A stretch of 64,000 nt of DNA from Parascedosporium putredinis (Eukaryota > Ascomycota > Sordariomycetes > Microascales > Microascaceae): NCBI GenBank assembly GCA_949357655.1, contig CASHTG010000018.1:1364001-1428000 (forward strand). Direction: 5' to 3'. Position 1 is the first letter of the stretch. Each line of letters begins with the position of its first letter. This document shows positions 12,214 to 23,625 of the stretch, in pieces. Both the position numbers and the translations under genes were made by a program. Below the pieces are notes generated by a model. The model searched no databases. It was not told the origin of the DNA and saw only the letters and a list, made by a program, of their open reading frames with translations.

Positions 12214-13157
12214 ATGTCCGTCAAAGACAGAGTCGCCATCGTCACCGGCGCCGGCGGCGGTCTCGGCCGCCTCTACGCCCTCCACCTCGCCCAATCCGGC
12301 GCCAAAGTCGTCGTCAACGACTACGGCGGCACCCTCGACGGCCAGCCCGGCGGCATCGCCCGCGCGCAGGCCGTCGCCGACGAAATCACCGCGGCGGGGT
12401 CTCGCCGTCGCCGACGGCCACGACGTCTCCGACAAGGCGAGCTGCCTGCGCATCGTCGCCCGCGCCGTCGACACGTGGGGCCGCCTCGACATCCTCATCA
12501 ACAACGCCGGCATCTCGGGCAAGCCCAGCTCCCACGCCGACCTCGACCCGGAGGCCTTTATGCGCGTGCTCCAGATCGGCGTCCTCGGCTCCCAGCTCAT
12601 GACGAGCGCCGCGTGGCCCGTCATGGAGGCCCAGCGCCACGGACGCATCGTCTACATTGCCTCGGACGCCATCTTTGGCTTCGGCGCCGGCGGCGACTGC
12701 GCCTACTCCGCCAGCAAGGGCGCGACTTTTGCCCTCGCCCGCGACCTCGGCCGCTTCTCTCCCACCTGCGGCATCCTCGTCAACGCCATCCTGCCCTCCG
12801 GCGCCTCCCGCATGGGCGACCTCTCCGATGCCTCCAAGCATATTACTCGCACCTACTTCGACGCATCCCCGCGCCCTCGTCGTTGCCCTCTGCTCCGACG
12901 AGTGTGAGACGTCGGGCGAGTGCTTCACCACCGGCGCGAACCGCTCCGCGCGTGTCACTTTTGCTACCTTTCCCGGTCATGTCAAGGAGACCACGCCCGA
13001 GGGATTCGTCAAGAATTGGGACAAGGTCATGGGCGACGCCAAGGATGTTTATCTACCAACCAGCACTATAGACCATGTGCGGTATGGTGTCTGGCATGCG
13101 TCGGGGATAGAAGTGCCGCCAATTGACGGTTTTGGGATCGTTCCTAGCTCGTCCTAG
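12214..13157 (+). CDS. MFE-2-like short-chain dehydrogenase
   Basis: Single-exon SDR of about 313 residues resembling the (3R)-hydroxyacyl-CoA dehydrogenase unit of peroxisomal multifunctional enzyme type 2 (FOX2). Evidence is the start MSVKDRVAIVTGAGGGLGR, KVVVNDYGG, NNAG, and YSASK as the catalytic Tyr/Lys pair. The frame changes twice by one extra base, a G at 12396-12399 and a C at 12867-12870. Removing both gives exactly 314 codons with a continuous family match (ITAAG-LAVADG and YFDAS-RALVVAL). There is no SKL-type peroxisomal signal at the C-terminus (ends PSSS). The role may be oxidation of a hydroxylated chain or ring intermediate, perhaps CoA-linked; that is inference. Confidence 0.85.
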
Positions 13158-13714
13158 ACGAAACATGCTGTGAGAAGATGATTGATAAATATTAAAAGAC
13201 TTTAAAGCCACCTTCCTACAGACGTACACAAACGTCCATTACACATACTCTCGCACAGCCAAAGGGGCTTCGTAGATTATATTCCTCACCAACCCGTTAC
13301 TTCGGTAGCTGTATCAATTGACGCAGATGTCTTAAGAAGGCCGACTTACAAGATTCACATACATCCGTACGTGTATCCATTGATGATTTATTCCGTCCCA
13401 TTCCACACTCTGCGAATACAATGGATGGATGGATGGATATGTAAACAGTGAGGTTGCTGCCCGTTGATATTGGCCCCGTCGCTAAAATGCACTAATTACT
13501 CCCTAACCTGGGCAAGGTACAGACGCCATGCCACCATCCGTACCTCGTTGACCTACTTGACAAAAATCCAAGGAAGAAAAAAACGCCAGCCCTCGAATAC
13601 CATGTCGTCCGGGAAATCATACATGGGCGCAAACATGAAAAAGAAATAAAAAAGCTTGCCAAAGATCGCGCTGTCCCATAGCACCAACGCCCCAGATAGA
13701 GAAAGCAACACTTT
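13158..13714. other. Convergent spacer, no gene seen
   Basis: 3' flank of the MFE-2-like SDR (+) and the transcription factor (-). It contains a (GGAT)n-like run at 13421-13440. Nothing coding is supported. Confidence 0.55.
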
Positions 13715-16700
13715 TCAGTACGTCGTCAAACCCGACAGTGCGTCGTGGATATCAATAGGAAGCTCCAGATTTCTCCAGTCCAATTCATGCTGCAAGTCCA
13801 TCCCCGACAGCCCCTGCGAGTCAAAGAAGGCCGCACTCATCATCGACGACGGCACGCTCGGCGCTGTCCCGCCGGCGGTCGGTGTCGATGCGGACGCGCC
13901 CATCATCAGTCTCGCGTCGCCCCCACGCATGGCCATGTGCATGAAATCGAGCATGGGGATCGCGGACTCAGTCCCCTCGCCAGCGCCAAGCGGCGTGACG
14001 TGGTGCCTGAGATATTCCGCCCGGGAGGTGGACGTCGTCATGGAGCCGACGTGTTGTTGATCTACGATGACGGTAGCCGGGGGCTATTGGGGACGAACTG
14101 GGGCAAGGGAGGTGTTTCTGCGGTGTCGGGGAGGGTGCGGGCGGGATTGTGGGATGTTTGATCTTTGGAACCTATTGAGAAGAGTTAGTTATTTGATCAT
14201 GGTTGTGGGTCGCAGAAATTGAAGATGGGAAAAGAAGCAAGGAAAAAGAAAGAGAGAAGAGGAAAAAGGAGGGGTAGGATATAGACAGAAGCGAGAAAAC
14301 TGCACCTACGACTGCTTGTTCCAGGTCTCTCCTCGAGTCCTCGGTCAACACCTGCTTGCTCATCCGCACCTGCTAATCGTTTCGACGATCTCTCCCGGGA
14401 CGGCGGCGGCCCCAGATCCGCCGGCCTCTCCTTCCCGGAGCTTAAAGCCCGCGCCTCCTGACGTGCCGATGACTCCTTCCCGCCGCCTGTTCTTGTCGGC
14501 TGCTGGCCCTCCAGCTGCATCTCTAGCGATTCCAAGTTCTGCTCCATGGCCGTCTTCGTGTCCCAAAACTCGACGCAGCGCTTGTATGTCAAGTAGAGCA
14601 CGTCGAAGCGCGACTTGATGAGCCCTTGGTTGATCCCGGGGCCGCCAATGTACTTGCGCACGAGCTGGACAGCCGCCGCAAGCCAAATGGTGCTAGGCAG
14701 GAAGGGGTTGATGTGTTGGATGTGGTCCTCGCAGCTTCGATTGACCACCATCAAGATGTTATCGGCCGCTTCAAAGTATTGGCGTACGCAAGGATCATCC
14801 GGGTCTTGAAACCCCGGGGAGCGCTGGAGCTGGAGCCCCCGTCGCCCATTTGCTGCAGCTGACCCGCGTGGCCCGCCTGCCGGGACGCGGCGTGGGTGCC
14901 AAACATGTCGTATCGGTGGATCATGAGCCTCGCGAGCTGCGTCATGACGTAAATGTTGTATATCCCGCAGTGGAGCTGGCGAACGGACACGACCTGGCCG
15001 GGAACAGGCGGGTCAAACCCCAGGTACTGATTCCGGTACCGGAGATGCTGCGGCAACGCGAGGACAAAACACTGCACCGAGTTGGCCAGCATGGCGAGGC
15101 GCTGGCGGGCCTCCTCGACGGGACTCGGCCCCGCGCTGGTGCTGAGCCGCTTCGTCTTGCGGCAGAGCGATTTCGCGCGGCGTCGCTGGTCGAGATCGGG
15201 CTGGAACGGCACGCCGCGCGGGCTGGAGATGATTTGGGCGTCCTTCATGAGGGAGTTGATGACGAGGTACCACGCTTTCGGCGAGTGGTTCCCGGTCTCC
15301 TGGAGAACTTTCCACCGCTGGACGGGGTCCGGCTCCATGAACGTGCTCGGGGCCGGCTCGTTACGAAACCAGTCGGCGTCGTCCACCGGCAGCAGCGTCT
15401 CCATGTGCGCCCAATCGATGGCGGTCGGGGTCCGGCGCACGGTGCTGGCGAACACGTCCATCTCCCAGACGGCCCACCACGCTCTGCGCTTTTCCTCGGC
15501 GTCGCGCCACCGAATGGGGTCGGACGACCGCTGCCGCCCCCTCGCGGGCGGGCTCCAGCGCGTCGACGAGGTGCAGGTTGAGCTCGTAGGCGAGGCGCAC
15601 GCACATGCCGAGGAGGCGCCAGGCCTTGCCGTGGACGCCCTTGGTGAGCTGGCAGTGCGTGGTGATGATGAGGGCCTGCACGAGGCAGATGGGGGCGGCT
15701 CGTCGTCGCATTCGACGAGGGCCTCGTCGACGAACTTGAGGGCCATGGCGATGAAGCGGTCCGGGGAGTGGGTCTCGGCTTCGGCGCGCAGGAGGTCGGC
15801 GGTGCCGGGGGCCGCGGATTCGAGGTCGGCGGCGTAGAATTTGGCGCTGAAGCTGCACATGGCGGCGACGAGGGCGCAGATGTGGACGGGGTTGGCGAAG
15901 TTGGCGACGGTTTCGTTGAAGGTGGGCTCGTGGAAGAGGTTGATGGCGACCATGTTGTTGAAGTAGACGCGGACCCTGCGGGAAATGAAAGTCGGTAAGC
16001 TCGCTGTAAAGGATGTCGTCGGAGGGGGTGGAAAAGGAAAAGGGAGAGTGGAGGTAGGAGGTGTGGTGTGTCGAGGCCAATACTCACATGAATCGAGCCA
16101 TCTCCTGCGAGAGACCAAGCATTAGACAGGCCTGCTGTATCATGCCTTGCTTTTCATGCTCTGGCGTGTCCTTGGTAGTGGAGGATGAGTCCTTTTCGGG
16201 GTAGAGGCCTCGTGTGATGGGTGGAGAATGAAGGAGAGGCTGTTGATGTTCAGTTTCGAGTTGCGTCTCTTGGTAGTCCACTCGGGGTTCCGCACATTCC
16301 CCATCTGGGAATCGGAATCTTCGCCATCTAGGTCGATGGCGGAATGCATGTCTAGATCCTCGTCCGCAGGGCCCGGCGGTGACGTGGACTTGCGTGATAG
16401 TGGCTGGTCGCCATTCTGCTGCATCTGCCTCTCTTGGTACCGTCTCTTTTGCCGCTGGAGGGAACCTGAAGATAGAGAATCCCCATCTAATGTCAGCCGT
16501 GTTTTCATCACCTTGGAGGAGCTCGGATTCCTTTTCCGAATACTAACCTATCTTTGGACCGGGTTTCTTGGGTTTCAGAGGATAGTTGCAATCCTGGCCT
16601 GTCTGTTCGCAAACTTGACATGAAGGATATTCGCGATCGCTAGCGAACCAAGCCGGGGGCGAGGAGTCAGTCATCAGCTTGCGGGTGGGTTCTTCCAAGG

Positions 16701-16888
16701 ATTATGTGGGGAGCACTCACCACTTTACTTTTCGTCTAGAGATTCGGGAGAGCAGCTGCGCGTTAGTCCACCGCCCGCACAAGTTGGTTTCGAAACAGCC
16801 GGGCTACATGCACTCACTTTCGGCAAGAATGGCAGGCAATGATGGATTTCCTCGAGCCCTCTTGAGGCTCGTCCCCCTCCTGCAGCAT
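13715..16888 (-). CDS. Zn2Cys6 transcription factor with fungal-specific TF domain
   Basis: Likely pathway regulator. The start at 16888 (MLQEGDEPQEG) leads into a zinc cluster split over three exons: 16888-16818, a 15-nt exon 16735-16721, and 16639-16548. The join reads CHSCRKRKVKC, then C-X2-C-X6-C, giving perfect C-X2-C-X6-C-X6-C-X2-C-X6-C spacing. Exon 4 (16486-16088) is an acidic and Gln-rich linker. Exon 5 from 15975 carries the fungal_trans middle homology region: FNNMVAINLFHEPTFN, then KAWRLLGMCVRLAYELNLH, then AWWAVWEMDVFAS. The C-terminal part reaches the stop at 13715 through another intron near 14170-14300. At least four one-base shifts occur at G/C runs, for example 16198-16201, near 15690, near 15540, near 14815 and near 14080. 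Its position among catabolic genes suggests it controls them. Confidence 0.85.
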
Positions 16889-18844
16889 TGCGAAAAGCGC
16901 GCGAGGGAAACGAATTCGAGGGGAGAAGGGGACCACCTCCGACCTAGTTACAGACGAGAACCGGCGCGCGAGGTTGAAGTTGGTCGCACACGGAAAAAAG
17001 TAGCCAACAACTCTTTACAAGGAAGAACAATGAAATGTAGGGTTGGGGTGTGGAGAAGTGGAAATCGAGGCACAAAAGAAAACACGAGGAAAAGGGGGAG
17101 GAAGGAGGATCGGTGGTTGATGGAAGATGGGGAAAAGAGAAAGCAGACACAGGATGAGGAGCAAAGACAAGGGTCGAAAATAGCTTAACCTTTTTGTCAA
17201 ACTCGTCGTCTCCATCGCAGCATGTGCAAGGAGGATCTAGTTTACTCTCTACAATAGATGTACGTCTATACGTCGCCAACTATCGGGGGCCAAGGGTCTG
17301 TCTACCTTTGTGCTCCACACACCCCAATGTATATCAGGCGTCCCCAAGTCCAGCGGAGTTTCCTACTCCAAACTTTTCTCGCCATCTCCTTTCGCGTCTA
17401 ATACAGAGAGGCACCCAGCACCTCAACCATACCCAAGGGGTCGCATGAGCACAAGCCCTCGACGCACGGAGAGAGAGAGACCCGGTGCCGAGTGCTTGGG
17501 ATCGAAGAAAGGCTGAGGCCTAGGTGGCCCATATGACCAACGCTAGTGATTTGCATCATGTCTTTTGAAGATTTTCGATATTCTCACGCTTCTGTCCCTT
17601 CCCTATCCGGAGTAGCCAAGACTGCACTGGGTGATGGGCGTGCTTACCCCAAGGGAGGAAAAAACATTCCTTGGTCGAGACCTTGCATCCGTCACAATGG
17701 GGAGGTACCGTTCGGTACAAGGACCAACTAAACAACCCCCAGAAGACACCACCAGACTAGCTTCCCCAGGAGTATTGACGGATTTCCCCACAGGAGGGAT
17801 TGGGATCGATCACAGCACGAGAGTGCTCAAAGTGCTAAGTCTGGTGCTGCTGTGCGGGGAAGTGGGGTAATTACAGCGTGTGCCATTGGCTTTTGATTCT
17901 CTGAGCTTGGACAAGCCAAGACCTTTGAACAGTGACTGGTCTGTTCAAATGGCATTAGTTCTGCTCCTACTGCGTACATTCAAGAGACGACGGCTGCTCT
18001 CGGGGATCGCCTTGATGGAAGCCTGGGGCACGCGCTAGGATCGATGTAGACGAGAACCAATCCACCCCCATGGGCCCTAGCGACGCCCCTCGTTCTAGGG
18101 GGTTGCTGGCCTGGGAGTGTTTCTGAGCAATTCCTCCGAAATCAGTCCGTCCATGTCTATCCCACCAGCACCGACCGGCTGAGGCGTCCTGCAGCAGGAG
18201 AAAGAAAAACCAAAGAAACGTGCTTCAATACAAAGATGGCCGGTCTACAGGTCATGATTTGATATCCATTCATTCATTGGTCTATCGGAGTCTCGTTGCC
18301 CTTCAAATCCGATCTTCCGGGCGTCCAACATTTCCTCTCGAAATTTGGACAGACTCTGCTGCCCCCACCACCAGCCAACCCTTTCAGGTTCAGTGTTGTT
18401 CAAGCAGCAGCCAGCAAGACGCCCTCTCTCCCCGTTTTCCCCGCCATCTCCCCGTCCCCATCCCCATCCCCCACATTGATGGATCCATGGATAGATCCTG
18501 TTCCTGCTTTCCCCCTCACTGGCCCTGCACCCGCCCACTGCCGTGGTCTCCAGTCTATGATTCTATCAATTACCGTGCCGTCCGAATTCGTTGCAAAGGT
18601 GGGGTTGTGTACGGTTTTCTGTTTTGCGTGAACAATCACCCTAACAAAACAAGCATGTCGCCCGTTTTCGCACGATGGCTGGGCGAGTTTCGCTTGTCCT
18701 TTGTTTAAATGAGTTGCTTTTTTCTTTGATTTTTTGGGTTCCATTGACTTTTGTCATGTGCTGCTGCCTTTTGAGATTTCGCCTCAAGGCAGCTTAGTTT
18801 TTCGTAGAGAGTTACATGTAGATTTTAGTGACCAGAGTCGACGA
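16889..18844. other. Spacer, no gene seen
   Basis: About 2 kb upstream of the regulator and downstream of the FAH-family gene. Short ORFs only. It contains one copy of the GGATCCATGGATAGATCC-type motif at 18478-18498. Confidence 0.5.
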
Positions 18845-20375
18845 TTACTCGTAGTAGACCTTGTTGATGAGGGTACCAATCTCTTCAACCTCGACACGGA
18901 TGTCGTCCTCGTTCTTGAGGTCGATCTTGGGGTTGCGCATGGCGCCGATGCCGGGGCCGGTACCGGTCATGATGATGGTGCCGCGCTCGAGAGTGGTGCC
19001 CTGAGAAAGGAAGGAGACAATGGTGGCAACATCAAAGATCATTTCCCTTGAAGAAGAAGAAGAAAAGTCAACAATCAGTACGAAAAAGGACGAGCGTGGT
19101 GCTTGGCTTACTTGGTGCTGGAATCCTGAACAGTCTCGCCGTTGAGGATCGCGCGAATGCGCAGGTTGTGGGGTCGGAGATGGCGGAAGGCGCGACCAAG
19201 ACGGGGCCGATGGGGCAGGATCCATCGAGACCTAGAGTTCCTTGACGTTAGCATCGTTTCAACGACAGACAAAGGGAAAAATAAAAGGCGAATCTACGAA
19301 CCCTTGGAGAAGCACCACTGGCTGTTCTTGAACTGCTGCGCGCGGGCGCTCACGTCGTTGCTGGCCGTGTAGCCGAGGACGTAGTCGAGAGCTTGCTCCT
19401 TGGGGATGTCGCGGCCCGTCTTGGAGATGACGAAGGAGAGCTCGGCCTCGTAGTCGCTGGTGCCGTCCTGGGCGACCTTGGGGACGTTGACCCTGGCGGG
19501 GTGGGGGCCGTTGAGGGCGGTTCGGGGCTTGATGAAGAGGACGGGCTCGTTGGGGATGGGCATGCTGGCCTCCTTGGCGTGGTCCCTGTAGTTGAGGCCC
19601 ATGCAGCGGATGATGGGGACCTCGTCCATGGAGAGAGGCGCGAGGAGCTGGAGAAGAGAAAGAAAATGGACGTGTTAGCTGGGTCTGTCTACTGCCATTC
19701 GATTTTCTCCAGGGTACGGTACGGCAAAGAGGGACCGGCGCGCGCTGAGCGCATCGCATTGCGTTTGCGAACACGCGGCGCGTATCTATGCTCCCCGCTC
19801 CTTTTCTCCAATTTCTTTCCTTTCTTTCTTTTTTTTCAATTGGTGTCCATGATCTTTCTCCATCTTTGTGAGGTCATATCGAGTGGGGCAAGTGCAGACC
19901 GCGCACCACAACCAAACGCCGGAATTTCCACAAGTGCTTGTGGAAGTGCCGAGGCGGGTTGTCCGCACTCGTCCCGCCAAATCACCCCTCGGAGATTCGG
20001 CAACCCTCCAAAACCCAAAGACGGCCCGCGGGGAGAGAGAAAAACATTGGAGAAGAGGGGCAATGACGAATATGACGATACCAAAATCTGGCACGACGCG
20101 GAAGAAAATATAGAGAGAAGGCTTCTAATCTACAGCCAGAGGGTACTCACAGTAGAGATGGTCAAGGACTTGTCCGTGACGATGCCATCAAAGACATTGC
20201 CGGTCACGAGCTTCGCGGTGATGGTCTCGCCCTTTTCCAAAGCAAGGCCAAGGTCGGGAGTCTGTTTGGAGTCGATCTGGCCCAGGTGGACCTGGCCGTC
20301 CTCCTTGGCGAGGAAGCGTACGAGGTGAGTCCAGTTGCGAGTCATTGTGCTGAGGGTCCGGCGGGCGGCAAACAT
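18845..20375 (-). CDS. Fumarylacetoacetate hydrolase (FAH) family enzyme
   Basis: Mg2+-dependent FAH-fold protein. The family includes acylpyruvate hydrolases, oxaloacetate decarboxylases and the meta-pathway hydratase/decarboxylase enzymes. Exons are 20375-20151, 19647-19302, 19231-19112 and 19046-18845. Allowing one lost C at 19168-19174 gives exactly 298 codons. Motifs are RCMGLNYRDHAKEA, EPVLFIKP, SDYEAELSFVI (metal-binding Glu pair), GYTASNDVSARAQQ, and IMTGTGPGIG near the C-terminus. The start at 20375 (MFAARRTLSTM) adds a basic, presequence-like 10 residues before MTRNWTHLVRFL, so mitochondrial import is possible. The first intron is unusually long (503 bp) for this locus. Together with the extradiol dioxygenase it is the natural candidate for processing a ring-cleavage product. 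Confidence 0.9.
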
Positions 20376-23300
20376 TCGCTGGGGGCGCGGGGTATCGAGG
20401 AAGAAAGGACGCACACGTTTGGCGTAAAAAGGAAGTAAGATGAGGCTTTGGATGGACGGGGACGAAAAGGTCAAGATTTGGGGGAGGGGAATCTAAGGTT
20501 TTGTAGAAAGAAAGATAAAAGGGTAGAGGGTTCAAGGTGCGCAAAGCTCGGCTGTGGTAAAAGGTGCGATCTGCTCTTATAAGAACTGGAGCTCAAGGAG
20601 CAACTAGTAAAAAGAAAAAAAAAAAGGGGATCTGCCCTCTCCTGGTTGACGCGGGTCGCTTCGGGGTATATTGGTCCGTGGATAAGCATCAATTGTGGAT
20701 GTCTACTGGCTTCGTTGATCCGTGGAGGTGGAAAGACTTGATCCATTACAACGTCCGCCCACTGGACTTGCCCACCAAATGCGGTGCCGGAGCCCCCACT
20801 GCACTCTCCCGCGCGGTGCTAAAATGGGTTGGACTCGAAGCTTTAGCTTGCTTGGTCGCCCACATCTTGCGCTATCGGTGGGGAGAATGAGGAGAAGCGA
20901 GGGCGCGGCTTGTCCGCGAGGCTTGCCTAGCATAGCAGGCAAAGGCACAAGGGCAGGCACATCTGCCGGAAATACAACCCGCGGATATAGAATTCGAGAG
21001 GTATTCGAGGTGCGGGCCATTTTCGGAAGCACAGTTGAGAGCTTCCCACCCCCAAACCTCCCAGTCCCCTCCTCCAACCACGGATATATTCCTCTTCGAT
21101 CGCCGGTTGCGTCCGAACAGCGAGCATGACGATCGATCAAGGCACAAGAGGTATCTCGAGATTCTCTGACCAAAAATTATAAATCCCGGTGGTTGTGTTT
21201 CTCATCTGGGCCACGACCTGTCTACGCGGTGCTAAATCACTGCAAGTACCTTGATTGCTCCAATGGCCCATAGGTCCGTTGGATGGGTACGGAGCTGGAG
21301 AGCTCCAACAGCTACGAAGTAATTCCCCATCCATCCCAAACTTGATGCATAATCAATTCATCATCATTGGCGCTCTTTGGAGAGAAAGAGCCAATCCCGC
21401 GCAGAACCAGCCCGACATGTGAGCGCTTTCGTCAGATTGTAGGATTGTGGGGAGCAAACCACTGGTACTGTGAGGTGAACGTGAAAAAGAAAAAGAGAAA
21501 AAAAAGATTCCCTCACCCTCACCTTTGCTCGCTGGCTCGCTCACTCTGCTCTGCCGTGCCCCGCCGCGGGAATTTCGCGGGGGTTCCATGTTCCCTCAGC
21601 CACCACTTCGGCAGAGCATCGGACTCCAAGTCGAGTATTGAAGCGAAAGGCCCACATTCACTTGTCACTCACCTTGCTCACTCACCATTAGTCACCAGTC
21701 ATCAGTCACCACATCGTGACCACCCGGTCCGCCAAAGTGGCCGGGAAAGACGAAGTCGGAAGAATGCTTTGGTCCATCGATCCTTGATGACGGCGACAAA
21801 CACGCCAATTATCAAGGATCAACGGGAGAAAATCCAAGTTCATCTTCAGGCCTCATTACGCCCAATTCAAGCCCCTTCTTTCCATGCCGAACTCGCCTCT
21901 ACCCCTTCCCCCTCGGCTTCAGCTCCCGATGTTCGGGCCCACCACCCCCGAAGGCCAGTCCCAGCCCCGGAAAACCCGGGAATACAGCCCTGGCTGGCTC
22001 CACACCTCGCAAACAGCCCCTTTGCTCCATGCCACCATACGTCTTCCTTAAATCCGAACGGTCGAGCGCTTGAGCCGGGGCCGAACGGCATCAAACTATA
22101 GTTTTCCGCGGCTGGGTCTCTTGTGTCTTGTTGACAGCTCCTTGGGAGAGAATTTGCTCGTTTTGTTTCTTCGTCCTTTTTTCCCCCTCCAAAAATTAAA
22201 TAGGAGGTAGACACACAGACTGTGGCTATAGGCGCGATGCCATCGAGCTTTTGCTTGGTGCATACAATTCGATGCGCGCCTCACGCTCCAGGCCAGTCAC
22301 TACGTTGAACTTGAACTGTGTCTCTTCGCAATCTACGGTACGGAAGAGTTCGGCATCTATCTCCGCGCTAGATCCTACATATCATGAATATGGATGAAGA
22401 GTCTACAAAGGCGCTTTACGTAGCTTATAATTCACGGAGAAAAAGAATCCCCCGTTACCAAAAGCTGTGAATCAATTCAGACAAGGATCCCGAGCCCGGA
22501 AGACGACCGACGCAGCCCGCATCCGAACATGAACTCGTAGACGGTGCATGGAGGCGGGGTTACGGCGCCGACCGGCCCCGAAGAATCTCATCAAGTGCTA
22601 CAGATAATTGATGGCGCCCTGGCATGGTATGGTGAGGCGGCCGCCCCAGATAGAGCCGTCCCGGGCAGAGCATATGGGTAATCATTTCATCCATCAGGGA
22701 GGAATGGTCCCCGTATCCCACTCCTTCTAGAAGAAGAGATAGCGCGATCTCGCAATTCGTTCGGGTCTCATCGAACCGCAGCCATCGTGGTGTCACAAAA
22801 ACTTTAAAAAACTGCTCAGGCTAGAAGAGCAATACGACGGCGGGTAGGGATGAAAAGCCATCATCGCGCGCGGGTTAGTCCTCTCGCCAGCCGCAGAGCC
22901 CTCATCCATTTCTCCTCGTCCTCCTTCCTCTCCGCTCCTGCATACCGCAGAGAGGACATGGAACCGTGCCACTTTACTGCCCCCTCCGGGATATTAATTT
23001 GCTCTTCCCTCCTGGAAATGCACGGACGGGAGGAATCGACGTCAGGAACACTGAAGCCTCTGGGATTCCGTCCCCTCACCGGCCGGCCGAGAGTGGGAAG
23101 CAGCCTCAACCTTGATCCGGGTCCAGTGCGTTCATCATTTCTCTATTTTACCGGTACCTTGCGAGAGAGAAACGGCTGCCAACGCGGGGATGGATCCTAC
23201 CCCGACAAAAAAGAAGGCCATTGCAAGACCAGAATATAGTGTAGAAGGGCGTATCGGGCATGGCTTATTTAAAGTACCTGCATAAGTAATATCCCGACGA

Positions 23301-23625
23301 CCAAACATCGCGTCGAGAGCAGCAGGCCTCTAACCATCTCATTCAGAAGCTCTCCTCTTTCATTCTTCCGGGAATTGAGCGGAGATGAGGCACAGTCACA
23401 CAACCTAAACACCCGTATGCTCTCTCTTTCTCTTTCGCCCTCTCTCCTTGTATTATAGACGAGTCTTGGCATCCGCCCAGAACACAAAACCATGACCATC
23501 CCCGCCGGGTTTCCCTCTCTAGGTTGTCATTCGATTTTCATGTAGGGGAACGACCAAGAGAAGCGAAAATAGAGAAAGCACAGAGAAGCATCTCGTTCCT
23601 TTCGCCGCAGTAACCTGTCCTAATC
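20376..23625. other. Divergent intergenic region, no gene seen
   Basis: 3.2 kb between the FAH-family gene (-) and the GMC oxidoreductase (+). There is a tataag element on the minus strand near 20577, about 200 bp from the FAH start. A ttatttaaag element near 23262 lies about 360 bp before the GMC start. No protein-like ORF was recognised. Confidence 0.5.
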
